Made by a program: the position numbers and the translations under genes. From an uncultured Oscillospiraceae bacterium (GTDB taxonomy: Bacteria; Bacillota; Clostridia; Oscillospirales; Oscillospiraceae), in contig CALWYB010000022.1 of NCBI GenBank assembly GCA_944385665.1, forward strand, positions 1 to 38,557: DNA of 38,557 nucleotides, written 5' to 3'. The notes under the pieces were generated by a model. It ran no database searches and had not been told where the DNA came from. It was given only the letters and a program-made list of their open reading frames with translations. This document shows, in pieces, positions 30,930-38,540 of the stretch; the stretch's first letter is position 1, and each line of letters begins with the position of its first letter.

Positions 30930-30980
30930 AAAAAGACCCCCGGTGTGCGGCTGCTTTTCACAGCTCCACGCCGGGGGTCT
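30930..30980 (-). terminator. asnS terminator (distal)
   Basis: The stem AGACCCCCGG/CCGGGGGTCT encloses a long imperfect loop and is followed by TTTTT on the minus strand. It lies just beyond the displaced copy of the asnS 3' end, so it was probably the original asnS terminator before the insert arrived. Confidence 0.8.
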
Positions 30981-30992
30981 TGCTATCTGTTG

Positions 30993-31032
30993 TTAAAACT
31001 CCGCGTTGCCCCAAGTTCTGGGATGCAGCTCC
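30993..31032 (-). pseudogene. Displaced copy of the asnS 3' end
   Basis: These 40 bases repeat the last 13 codons of asnS ([12 protein letters not shown] and stop) with three differences from 31223-31262. All three are third-position changes that keep the amino acid (Thr, Asn, Phe codons). Nothing in front of it makes it a gene. It is followed by the terminator at 30930-30980. Confidence 0.85.
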
Positions 31033-31222
31033 GGCCCAGACACGCAGGGCGTGTCTGGGGACCCAATTGTGAATGCTTGGGCGAAGTGAATTCGCCCGGC
31101 GCCAAAGTTTTGCCCGGTGGGCAAAACGCTTGGACGGCGCAGCACGCCGCCCCATCAAAGATGGGGCCCCCGACGTAGAGCTGCAAGAAGCAGCAACGCG
31201 CCAGGGGCCGTAATACATTTCT
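31033..31222. repeat. 190-bp palindrome-array insert after asnS
   Basis: Non-coding and hairpin-rich. The arms are CCCAGACACGC/GCGTGTCTGGG (31035-31059), GGGCGAA/TTCGCCC (31079-31097), GTTTTGCCC/GGGCAAAAC (31107-31127), GCCCCATC/GATGGGGC (31149-31167) and GCTGC/GCAGC (31180-31194). It lies between the present asnS stop codon and the displaced 3' copy. No transposase, terminal repeat pair or T-run is seen. Confidence 0.75.
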
Positions 31223-32617
31223 TTAGAACTCCGCATTGCCCCAGGTTCTGGGATGCAGCTCCACGTCGCGGATGTTGTTCACGCCGGTGAGGTACATGAC
31301 CATCCGCTCGAAGCCCAGGCCGTAGCCGGCATGGCGGCAGGTGCCGTAACGCCGCAGGTCGCAGTACCACCAGTAGTCCTTGGGGTCCATGCCCAGCTCC
31401 TGAATGCGGGCCTCCAGCACCTCCAGGCGCTCCTCACGCTGAGAGCCGCCGATGAGTTCGCCGATGCCGGGCACCAGACAGTCGGCGGCGGCCACGGTCT
31501 TGCCGTCGTCGTTCTGGCGCATGTAGAAGGCCTTGATCTCCTTGGGATAGTCGGTGACAAACACGGGGCGCTTGTACACCTGCTCGGTAAGGAAACGCTC
31601 GTGCTCGGTCTGCAGGTCACAGCCCCAGTAGACCTTGAAGTCGAACTTGTCGTTGTGCTGTTCCAGGATCTTCACCGCCTCGGTGTAGCTCACCCGGGCA
31701 AAGTCGGAGGAGGCCACGTGCTCCAGGCGCTCCTTGAGGCCCTTGTCTACAAAGGAGTTGAAGAAGTTCATCTCGTCGGGGCACTTTCTCATCACATAGT
31801 TGATGACATACTTGACCATTGCCTCGGCGTTGTCCATGTAGTCGGAGAGGTCCGCAAAGGCCATCTCGGGCTCGATCATCCAGAACTCAGCGGCGTGGCG
31901 CTGGGTGTTGGACTTCTCCGCCCGGAAGGTGGGACCGAAGGTGTACACGTTGCCGAAGGCCATGGCGAAGTTCTCGCAGTTGAGCTGGCCGGACACGGTG
32001 AGATTGGCCCGCTTGCCGAAAAAGTCCTTGGAGTAGTCCACGGTGCCGTCCTCATTCTTGGGCACGTTCTCCAGATCCAGGGTAGTCACCTGGAACATCT
32101 CGCCGGCGCCCTCGCAGTCGCTGGCAGTGATGAGGGGAGTGTGGACGTAGACAAAGCCCTGGTCCTGGAAGAAGCAGTGGATGGCGTGGGCGGCGGCGGA
32201 GCGCACCCGGAAGACCGCAGAAAACAGATTGGTGCGGGGACGCAGGTGCTGAATGGTGCGCAGGAACTCCACGCTGTGGCGCTTCTTCTGCAGGGGGTAG
32301 TCGGGGGCGGAGGGGCCCTCCACGGCGATGGAGGAGGCCTTCACCTCCAGGGGCTGCTTGGCGCTGGGAGTGAGCACCACGGTGCCGTTTACGATCAGGG
32401 CGGCGCCTACGTTCTGGCCGGCGATCTCTTTATAATTGTCCAGCACGTTGGCATCCATGACGATCTGAAGATTCTTGAAGCAGGAGCCGTCGTTGAGCTC
32501 GATAAAGCCGAAGGTCTTCATATCCCGGATGGTGCGGGCCCAGCCGCAGACGGTGACCGTCTGGCCGCCCAGCGCCTCCTGATCCGCAAAGATGGCGGCA
32601 ATGGTGGTGCGTTCCAT
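31223..32617 (-). CDS. asnS: Asparaginyl-tRNA synthetase
   Basis: A 464-residue class IIb synthetase. The N-terminal OB fold ([25 protein letters not shown]) binds the anticodon. The catalytic core has motif 2 ([21 protein letters not shown], split in the middle by its loop) and motif 3 ([15 protein letters not shown]). GGAGAG seven bases upstream supports ATG 32617 over ATG 32632 and the longer open frame. The 3' end is duplicated downstream (30993-31032). Confidence 0.96.
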   Translation of the reverse strand: MERTTIAAIFADQEALGGQTVTVCGWARTIRDMKTFGFIELNDGSCFKNLQIVMDANVLDNYKEIAGQNVGAALIVNGTVVLTPSAKQPLEVKASSIAVEGPSAPDYPLQKKRHSVEFLRTIQHLRPRTNLFSAVFRVRSAAAHAIHCFFQDQGFVYVHTPLITASDCEGAGEMFQVTTLDLENVPKNEDGTVDYSKDFFGKRANLTVSGQLNCENFAMAFGNVYTFGPTFRAEKSNTQRHAAEFWMIEPEMAFADLSDYMDNAEAMVKYVINYVMRKCPDEMNFFNSFVDKGLKERLEHVASSDFARVSYTEAVKILEQHNDKFDFKVYWGCDLQTEHERFLTEQVYKRPVFVTDYPKEIKAFYMRQNDDGKTVAAADCLVPGIGELIGGSQREERLEVLEARIQELGMDPKDYWWYCDLRRYGTCRHAGYGLGFERMVMYLTGVNNIRDVELHPRTWGNAEF

Positions 32618-32678
32618 AGTTGTTCTCTCCATTTCTCCAACGTCCGCCCAAAGGGACGAAACGGTATTATAATGTGCC

Positions 32679-32707
32679 ATTATATCGCTTTTCCTCTGGT
32701 TTTACAA
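32679..32707 (-). promoter_or_regulatory. asnS promoter
   Basis: On the minus strand, TTGTAA (32702-32707) and a perfect TATAAT (32679-32684) with a 17-base spacer, about 60 bases before the asnS start. No T-box leader is visible in the short gap. Confidence 0.7.
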
Positions 32708-32749
32708 CCCCCAGCCCAACATTCTCCCTAGGGAAACAGGGAATATGTA

Positions 32750-32778
32750 TTGCTTTTTCGCACAAGAGAGAGTATAAT
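32750..32778 (+). promoter_or_regulatory. Promoter of the phosphoribosyltransferase-like gene
   Basis: TTGCTT (32750-32755) and a perfect TATAAT (32773-32778) with a 17-base spacer, 45 bases before the start. Confidence 0.7.
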
Positions 32779-32822
32779 ATACACACAGCTTTTGGCGACT
32801 TTGATGAATTGGAGGCGACACT

Positions 32823-33449
32823 ATGATTATTCGGTCCAAACTGAATCCCAAGGTAGAAGTATCCGTCATCGCAGGCCACTTTGCTACTCGCCATTCCCAT
32901 AATACCCACTATATTGACATCACCCGCATGAAACACGAGCACACCATGGCCCGGGAGGCGGCTATGACCCTGGCCCAGCGCTATGCCTACGACAAGGGGA
33001 TAGATACCATTGTCTGCCTGGACGGCAGTGAGGTACTGGGCGCATTTCTGGCCCGTCATATGACCAAAAATGACCGATATGCCGTCAATCGGGACAAAAA
33101 TATCAACGTCATCACTCCGGAGTACGACTCCAACGGCCAGCTGATCTTCCGGGACAACATTGCCCCCATGGTTACCGGAAAGGACGTGCTCATCCTCATT
33201 TCCACCGTCAACTCCGGCAAGAGCATCCGCCGGGCGGTGGAGTGCGTGCAGTACTACGGCGGCAAGGTCCAGGGCATCGCCTCGGGCTTCAGCACCATGG
33301 ATGTGGTGGATGGCATCCCCATCTACAGCCTCTTTACTCCCGAGGATATTCCCGGCTATGCCACCTATTCGCCCAAGGACTGTGCCATGTGCGCCAAGGG
33401 ACAGAAGATCGACGCCCTGTCCAACAGCTACGGCCTGTCCCGTCTCTGA
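32823..33449 (+). CDS. Orotate phosphoribosyltransferase-like protein with altered PRPP loop
   Basis: A 208-residue type I phosphoribosyltransferase fold. The PRPP-loop region reads VLILISTVNSGKSIRRAVE (about 120-138): the small-residue TxxGKS part is kept, but the two acidic residues that normally precede it are replaced by Ile and Ser. A C-terminal CAMCAKG adds a possible metal-binding pair. It could be a regulatory or altered-substrate PRTase rather than PyrE; no pyrimidine genes are nearby. GGAGGCGAC precedes ATG 32823. Confidence 0.75.
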   Translation: MIIRSKLNPKVEVSVIAGHFATRHSHNTHYIDITRMKHEHTMAREAAMTLAQRYAYDKGIDTIVCLDGSEVLGAFLARHMTKNDRYAVNRDKNINVITPEYDSNGQLIFRDNIAPMVTGKDVLILISTVNSGKSIRRAVECVQYYGGKVQGIASGFSTMDVVDGIPIYSLFTPEDIPGYATYSPKDCAMCAKGQKIDALSNSYGLSRL

Positions 33450-33461
33450 GTTTTTTCCAAA

Positions 33462-33490
33462 GGGGCCGCCTTGGGCGGCCCTCTTTTTTT
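33462..33490 (+). terminator. Terminator of the phosphoribosyltransferase-like gene
   Basis: The stem GGGCCGCC/GGCGGCCC is followed by TCTTTTTTT, 14 bases after the stop. Confidence 0.9.
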
Positions 33491-33493
33491 GCA

Positions 33494-33522
33494 TTGCTCT
33501 TTTTGAAAAAATATCGTATGAT
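33494..33522 (+). promoter_or_regulatory. Promoter of the DUF4234-DUF2752 pair
   Basis: TTGCTC (33494-33499) and TATGAT (33517-33522) with a 17-base spacer, 43 bases before the start codon. Confidence 0.6.
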
Positions 33523-33565
33523 GGAACCACCAATCGGAATCCGATGTGAAAAGGAGGGGCTTCCT

Positions 33566-33919
33566 ATGGTCCGACCCCGCAGCATTCCCCTTTGTATTAT
33601 ACTCTCATTGATTACGTGTGGTATTTATTTTATCTATTGGTTTATCTGCCTGACCGATGAGGTGGGCGAGGTGACCCAGGAGCAGGATACCTCTGGTATT
33701 GCGGCATTCCTGTTCAGTCTCATCACCTGCGGGATCTATTCCATCTACTGGGGCTGGAAGATGGGGGACAAGCTGGACCGGGCCAGGATGCGCAGCCACG
33801 TGCCACCCGCCTCCTTTCCCATTCTGTTTCTGGTGCTCAATCTGTTCGGACTGTCTATCGTCACCTGCGCCATCATCCAGAGTGAGCTCAACCACTACAC
33901 CCCCGTCAATCCCCTGTGA
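33566..33919 (+). CDS. DUF4234 membrane protein
   Basis: A 117-residue protein with three membrane segments. The first two share an internal repeat, SLITCGIYFIYW and SLITCGIYSIYW, the DUF4234 hallmark. AAGGAGGGG precedes ATG 33566. The stop overlaps the GTG start of the next gene. No function is known; the family often accompanies small membrane proteins with zinc or cysteine motifs. Confidence 0.8.
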   Translation: MVRPRSIPLCIILSLITCGIYFIYWFICLTDEVGEVTQEQDTSGIAAFLFSLITCGIYSIYWGWKMGDKLDRARMRSHVPPASFPILFLVLNLFGLSIVTCAIIQSELNHYTPVNPL

Positions 33920-34290
33920 GAGAGCGCCTGAAGGCCATGCTCCTGCGGGGGGCGGTGCTGGCAGGGGCGGGGGCCGGTTACGTATGTCTCATCGCCGTCC
34001 TGGGGCGGGGGCTGTACTGTCCCTTCTGGCAGCTCACCGGGCTGTTGTGCCCGGGGTGCGGGGTGACCCGCATGTGCCTGGCCCTGCTGCGGCTGGATTT
34101 TTCAGGGGCCTGGCGGGCCAACGCCGCCCTGCTGCTGGCCCTGCCGGTGCTGGCGGCTCTGGCGGTGCGGCTGATGTGGGTCTATGTGCGCACAGGCCGC
34201 AGGATGCCCAGCAGGGGAGAGGAGCGGCTCATCTGGGCCTTGGTGGTCTACTTTCTGGCCTGGGGTGTGGTGCGCAACCTGCCGCTCTGA
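33916..34290 (+). CDS. DUF2752 membrane protein
   Basis: A 124-residue protein. The DUF2752 signature is clear: CPFWQLTGLLCPGCGVTRM at about 35-53, then ALLRLDFSGAWRANAALLL. Three membrane segments are predicted. The start is GTG 33916, overlapping the DUF4234 stop (GTGA) with no separate strong ribosome binding site, so it depends on translational coupling. Function unknown. Confidence 0.82.
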   Translation: MRERLKAMLLRGAVLAGAGAGYVCLIAVLGRGLYCPFWQLTGLLCPGCGVTRMCLALLRLDFSGAWRANAALLLALPVLAALAVRLMWVYVRTGRRMPSRGEERLIWALVVYFLAWGVVRNLPL

Positions 34291-34313
34291 GGGGGCCTTG
34301 GATTGTGGGATAA

Positions 34314-34352
34314 AAGGAGAAGGAGAGGACAAATGTCCTCTCCTTCTTGTTA
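34314..34352. terminator. Bidirectional terminator between DUF2752 and ppaC genes
   Basis: A perfect stem GAAGGAGAGGAC/GTCCTCTCCTTC (34319-34330 with 34335-34346) with an AAAT loop, followed by TTGTTAT on the plus strand and TTTTATCC on the minus strand. Confidence 0.85.
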
Positions 34353-34406
34353 TGTAAGAGATATAAACTACAAAACGTATACTTAAATAGCCTGTAAGTA
34401 GAGGTT

Positions 34407-36089
34407 TCAGCGGGAGGAGTCCTCCAGAGCCTGCTTCACCGCGCTGATGAGGGCGGGGACCACCTGCTTTTTGCGGCTGACCACCTGGGGCAGCACAGCC
34501 ATGCCGTCCTGGACCTCCACGCCGAAGGCGTGTTCCACCAGACGCTCAGCGCCCTTGCCCGCCATGAGCAGGTCGGTGCTGGTGGAGCGCACATCGGTGA
34601 ACATGTAGAAGATGAGGTCCAGCCCCTGCTTTTCCAGGGCGATGGGCAGGTAGGGGGCCAGCAGAGCCTCACTGGCCAGACGGTTCTTCTCGCTCATATA
34701 GCTGCCCTGGCCCACGCCGAAGCGCACCTCGCCGCTGGTGAAGATCTTATAGTCGGTGCGGAAGATCTCCTCGGCGGTCTTGCCGCTCACATCGCCCCCC
34801 GCCTCAAACATGGCGTCGGCGTACTTCTCCAGATCCACCCCGGCGATCTCCGCCAGCGCCCGGGCCGCCCGCTCGTCAGTGGGGGTGCAGGTGGGGCTGC
34901 GGAACATGAGGGTGTCGGAGAGGATGGCCGAGAGCATGAGCCCGGCGGTGGTGCGGTCGATCTCCGCCCCGTTTTCCAGGTACATCTGGTAGACGATGGT
35001 GCAGGTGCAGCCCACAGGGACGTTGCGGAAGTACACCGGCCCCTCGGTCTCCATGGAGCCGATGCGGTGGTGGTCGATGATCTCCAGCACCTCGGCCTGG
35101 TCGATGCCGTCCACCGCCTGGCTCTTCTCGTTGTGGTCCACCAGAATGAGCTGCTTTTTCCGCAGATTCATCATGTTCCGGCGGGAGACGACGCCCACAT
35201 ACTTCCCGTCGTCGTCCAGAATGGGGAAGTAGCGGAAGCGCACCGAGGCCATGCGCTTGGTGGCCGCCTCCACGGAGGTGTTCAGGTTGAAGTAGAGCAG
35301 ATTTTTCTGCACCATGTAGTGGCGGATGGGGGCGGCCTGGCGGATCATCAGGCCGGCGATGTAGGTGCCGCTGGAGGTGCTGAGGATGATGCACCCCTTC
35401 TCCTCGGCCAGCATGCAGATGGTGCGGGAGATCTTGCTGTCCATGCACACCACCAGGCAGCCCGCGTCCATCTCCAGGGCGGTGAGCTGGCTTTCGATGC
35501 GGTTGCCCACGATGACGATGTCGCCCTTGGAGATGGCCCGCTCCATCTGTTCGGGGCTGCCGGAGCCGATGATGATGCGGCCCTCCACCTGCTTGTTTTC
35601 CACGTCGCCCACTACCACGGTGGCGCCCAGGGCGTCAATGACATTCTGATAGCTGGTCTTGGATTCGGCCAGGATGTAGGTGTCCAGCACGTCCATGTTG
35701 GCGGTGGCCACGTCTTTGACGGTGATGACCCCCTTGAGGTTCTGCTCGTCATCCACGATACAAAGGGTGTCGATCTCCTGATCCCGCATGGTGACCCAGG
35801 CGCTGCGCAGGCTCATCTCGCCGTCCACCCCCGCCATGCGGCGGATGTCCACATCCCGAATCTGGGAGCGCACGTCGGTGTAGAGCTGGGGAGCGGGGAC
35901 GCCGAAGTAGTCCAGAACAAACTCGGTCTCCCGGTTCAAAAGACCGGCCCGGCAGGGCTTGCAGGGGTGGTCGGGGTCGATCATATTTTTCAACCGGCTG
36001 TATGCAATGGCGGAGCAGATGGAATCGGTGTCCGGGTTGCAGTGGCCGATCACTTTGATCTGATGGGTATTCAGTTCCTGATTGGTCAT
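34407..36089 (-). CDS. ppaC: Manganese-dependent inorganic pyrophosphatase with CBS-DRTGG insert
   Basis: A 560-residue family II pyrophosphatase. The N-terminal DHH part has GHCNPDTDSICSAIAYSRL, and the later half EIIDHHRIGSM and the DHHA2 domain (about 450-555, TDVRSTSTDLL). Between them lies the regulatory insert: CBS (about 70-130), DRTGG (about 135-245) and CBS (about 250-310). In CBS-pyrophosphatases of Clostridium and Desulfitobacterium this insert binds AMP, ADP or diadenosine polyphosphates. It is a single-gene unit. Confidence 0.93.
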   Translation of the reverse strand: MTNQELNTHQIKVIGHCNPDTDSICSAIAYSRLKNMIDPDHPCKPCRAGLLNRETEFVLDYFGVPAPQLYTDVRSQIRDVDIRRMAGVDGEMSLRSAWVTMRDQEIDTLCIVDDEQNLKGVITVKDVATANMDVLDTYILAESKTSYQNVIDALGATVVVGDVENKQVEGRIIIGSGSPEQMERAISKGDIVIVGNRIESQLTALEMDAGCLVVCMDSKISRTICMLAEEKGCIILSTSSGTYIAGLMIRQAAPIRHYMVQKNLLYFNLNTSVEAATKRMASVRFRYFPILDDDGKYVGVVSRRNMMNLRKKQLILVDHNEKSQAVDGIDQAEVLEIIDHHRIGSMETEGPVYFRNVPVGCTCTIVYQMYLENGAEIDRTTAGLMLSAILSDTLMFRSPTCTPTDERAARALAEIAGVDLEKYADAMFEAGGDVSGKTAEEIFRTDYKIFTSGEVRFGVGQGSYMSEKNRLASEALLAPYLPIALEKQGLDLIFYMFTDVRSTSTDLLMAGKGAERLVEHAFGVEVQDGMAVLPQVVSRKKQVVPALISAVKQALEDSSR

Positions 36090-36173
36090 AGATTCGCCTC
36101 ATTCCTTCTCGTAAGGCGGCGCAAGCCGCCGATCTTGGGTCTGTTAGGGGTGTCTTTCGCTCTTTTCCATGCC

Positions 36174-36203
36174 ATTATAGCATAGCGCCACGGGATTTGT
36201 CAG
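36174..36203 (-). promoter_or_regulatory. ppaC promoter
   Basis: On the minus strand, CTGACA (36198-36203) and a perfect TATAAT (36174-36179) with an 18-base spacer, 85 bases before the start. The leader between holds a GGCGGC-type inverted repeat (around 36114-36131). Confidence 0.65.
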
Positions 36204-36250
36204 GAACGGGAACGGAATTTCTGAAAAAAGTTCCTCCGTTTCCAAAGAAA

Positions 36251-36284
36251 AACCGGACTGCCCTCTTTTAGGACAGTCCGGTAA
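36251..36284 (-). terminator. Terminator of the permease operon
   Basis: The stem ACCGGACTG/CAGTCCGGT is followed on the minus strand by TTTTTCTTT. It lies about 40 bases after the stop of the gene at 36321. Confidence 0.88.
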
Positions 36285-36320
36285 AATCCGTGTATTTTTA
36301 TCCACACCAAAGGGAAACCG

Positions 36321-36806
36321 TCAGGACTCCTTCTTCTGACAGGGCTGGGGCTCCACGGGGGGAAGCTGGTTTTTCAGCTGCTCCAGGTGCCACATCATGC
36401 GGTTGAGGGTGCCCTGCATCTCGTCCAGGGTGGCCTTGTCCACATTGTAGTTGAGAAACAGATTCTCCAGCTCCTGAGAGAGCTGAACCCCCTTGCGGGA
36501 GACATCCACGAACTCCTCAAAGTTGGTGCTGTGCTCCGCGGTGCGGAAGCGGCGCAGATCCTCCTTGATGAACTTGGTGATCTCCTTGGTGTCGGCGTAC
36601 TTGCCCTGCACCATGGCATAGGGGCGCATGCGCTGGAGGAAATACTTGTCGTGCTTGGTGATGTTGAAGACGTAAGAGATCTTCATCCCGTTTTCCAGCG
36701 TAAAGTCCACGATGTACATGTGACTGCGCAGCTTGGTGATCTGGGTGGCGCCCATCTGGCCCAACTTCAGATCGACGATGTCACCAATCACGGTATTTTT
36801 GTTCAT
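36321..36806 (-). CDS. Conserved protein of unknown function
   Basis: A 161-residue soluble protein. An N-terminal part of mixed strands (LRSHMYIVDFTLENGMKISYVFNI) is followed by a helical region (about 70-150) with a basic patch (KFIKEDLRRFRT), ending in QPCQKKES. No known domain is recognised. It follows the permease gene after 19 bases with a strong GGGAGGAAAGG site, so the two form one transcript ending at 36251. Confidence 0.7.
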   Translation of the reverse strand: MNKNTVIGDIVDLKLGQMGATQITKLRSHMYIVDFTLENGMKISYVFNITKHDKYFLQRMRPYAMVQGKYADTKEITKFIKEDLRRFRTAEHSTNFEEFVDVSRKGVQLSQELENLFLNYNVDKATLDEMQGTLNRMMWHLEQLKNQLPPVEPQPCQKKES

Positions 36807-36825
36807 AACCTTTCCTCCCTTTCTA

Positions 36826-38094
36826 TCACGCGAATCGGATCAGCAGATAGACGGTACAAATAACGATCGACAGCAGCATGAGGGGGAAGCCCTTTTTCAG
36901 GTAGCTCATAAAGGTGATGGGGTATCCGTTCTTGGCACTGACCCCGGCCAGCACCACGTTGGCGCTGGCGCCGATGAGGCTGCCGTTGCCGCCCAGACAG
37001 GCGCCCAGAGACAGGGCCCACCACAGGGGCGGGACATCCATGCCGCCCTGCTGCATGGTCTGGATCATAGGGATGAGGGTGGCTACAAAGGGAATGTTGT
37101 CCAGGAAGGCGGAAATAATGGCGGAAGCCCACAAAATGAGGACAATGGCCAGCATTTCGTTGTTGCCCACCACATTCAGCATGCCGTTGGCCAGCATGGC
37201 GATGACCCCAGTGCTGTTGAGGCCGCCTACCACCACAAACAGGCCGATGAAGAACAGAATGGTGGACCACTCCACGCCCAGGATCACATCCTCGGCATCC
37301 TGGCCGCCGATGAGCAGCATCACGCCTGCTGCCGTGAGAGCCACGGTGGCCGACTCAATTCCCAGCTGAGCGTGGAAAATAAAGCCCAGAACCACCAGCA
37401 CGATCATTATAACACTTTTCCGCAGCAGTGACACATCTTTTATAGCCAGATCTTCATTCAGAGACATGACTTTCTCCATGTTCTCGCTCTCCACATGGAG
37501 ATTGCCCCGGTACATAAGAATGAAGATCCCCACCACCACCGCCAGAATGATCAGGACCACCGGTCCGGTGGTGAGGATAAAGTCGGTGAAGCCCAGACCG
37601 GCCGCGCTGCCGATCATGATGTTGGGGGGGTCACCGATGAGGGTGGCGGTACCGCCGATGTTGGAGGCCATGATCTGGGACAGCAGGAACGGCACCGGAT
37701 TGACCTCCAGAATCTGGGTGATGGCGATGGTCATAGGGCCGATCAGCAGGACCGTGGTCACGTTGTCCAGAAAGGCGGAGAGCACCGCGGTAATCACGGT
37801 GAATACCGCCAGAATGGCCATGGGCTGGCCCCGGGTCAGCTTGGCCGACCGGATGGCGATGTACTCGAACAGGCCGGAGCTCTTCACCACGGCCACAAAT
37901 AGCATCATGCCCACCAGGACCCCGATGGTATTCAGGTCCACATAGTCCGCCGCCGTGTCAATGGTGAGCACGTGGGCCAGCAGCAGGACCACCGCTCCTG
38001 CCAGAGCGGCGACGCTGCGGTGCACTTTTTCTGAGATAATGGCCACCATTACCAGCAAAAATACGACCACAGCAATCATTTGTTGCAGGTTCAT
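36826..38094 (-). CDS. NhaD/ArsB-type (SLC13-like) permease
   Basis: A 422-residue transporter with about eleven membrane segments and two homologous halves, shown by SAFLDNVTTVLLIGPMTIAI and SAFLDNIPFVATLIPMI. Conserved loops NIGGTATLIGDPPN and GGNGSLIGASANVV are the ion-transporter superfamily signatures. The family includes Na+/H+ antiporters and arsenite, citrate or dicarboxylate permeases; no ars or TCA genes are nearby, so the substrate is open. GGAAG precedes ATG 38094. Confidence 0.85.
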   Translation of the reverse strand: MNLQQMIAVVVFLLVMVAIISEKVHRSVAALAGAVVLLLAHVLTIDTAADYVDLNTIGVLVGMMLFVAVVKSSGLFEYIAIRSAKLTRGQPMAILAVFTVITAVLSAFLDNVTTVLLIGPMTIAITQILEVNPVPFLLSQIMASNIGGTATLIGDPPNIMIGSAAGLGFTDFILTTGPVVLIILAVVVGIFILMYRGNLHVESENMEKVMSLNEDLAIKDVSLLRKSVIMIVLVVLGFIFHAQLGIESATVALTAAGVMLLIGGQDAEDVILGVEWSTILFFIGLFVVVGGLNSTGVIAMLANGMLNVVGNNEMLAIVLILWASAIISAFLDNIPFVATLIPMIQTMQQGGMDVPPLWWALSLGACLGGNGSLIGASANVVLAGVSAKNGYPITFMSYLKKGFPLMLLSIVICTVYLLIRFA

Positions 38095-38122
38095 ACTCGA
38101 TTCACTTCCTTCACAGGCGGTC

Positions 38123-38151
38123 ATTGTAACGCTTTGTTTCCCCAATTGTAA
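38123..38151 (-). promoter_or_regulatory. Candidate promoter of the permease operon
   Basis: On the minus strand, TTACAA (38146-38151) and TACAAT (38123-38128) with a 17-base spacer. An inverted repeat AATTGT/ACAATT (38144-38160) covers the -35 and could be an operator. Confidence 0.4.
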
Positions 38152-38344
38152 AGAACAATTTTGCAAGATTAACAACAAATTAACATAAACTTTTTTGGGC
38201 CTTTTCACTTTGAGTTCACAATTAGTGGACAATCACGCCTATAAATGCCTGAATTTACCATATTTTTGACGGGGAACTTGCTTTTTGCAGAAGAGAAGGC
38301 CGGGAGCAGGACACACGCAGTTCAAGCGGAAAAAGAGGAAGCCG

Positions 38345-38373
38345 GACGGGCCGATGGGGACATCGGCCCCTAC
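38345..38373 (-). repeat. 29-bp repeat, second copy (inverted)
   Basis: Exact reverse complement of 12013-12041. The core arms GGGCCGATG/CATCGGCCC form a stem. It lies near a copy of the other palindromic module, as it does at 12013. Confidence 0.85.
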
Positions 38374-38397
38374 AAAGGAACGCGGGAAAAAGAAAAA

Positions 38398-38480
38398 CGT
38401 GGGAGCGACGGCGTATGTCGTTCCCACGGGGTACTGCCTTACGGGCGCAGAGGCGAAACGGAGTTTCGCAGGAAGTTCTT
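38398..38480 (+). repeat. Dispersed palindromic repeat, partial copy
   Basis: Plus orientation, same order as the left long repeat: a GTGGGAGCGACG.../GTTCCCAC stem, CTTACGGGCGCAGA, then GCGAAAC/GTTTCGC (38453-38469), then GGAAGTTCTTTTGCC. The final GCTTTCTT palindrome is missing or too diverged to see. Confidence 0.75.
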
Positions 38481-38510
38481 TTGCCTCCTATTACAATAAA
38501 TTTGGACAGG

Positions 38511-38540
38511 AAAGCCGGGCAGCCAGTCCGGCTTTCTTTC
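38511..38540 (+). terminator. Terminator-like stem near the window end
   Basis: AAAGCCGG/CCGGCTTT arms around GCAGCCAGT, followed by CTTTCC. Its gene is not in the window or it belongs to the repeat. Confidence 0.5.

Noticed and set aside
30985-31222. Small protein genes in the insert after asnS
   Set aside because: The short frames follow the palindromes, have no ribosome binding sites and match the antisense of the asnS end. No coding signal.
32618-32822. T-box leader upstream of asnS
   Set aside because: The leader is only about 60 bases from the -10 to the start, too short for a T-box, and no TGGNACCGCG-type motif is present.
34530-36185. 551-codon plus-strand open frame opposite ppaC
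   Set aside because: Shadow of the CBS-pyrophosphatase gene; no start signal or recognisable domain.
36298-36306. Single perfect DnaA box TTATCCACA
   Set aside because: An isolated nine-base match in 38 kb with no neighbours; expected by chance to be unremarkable.
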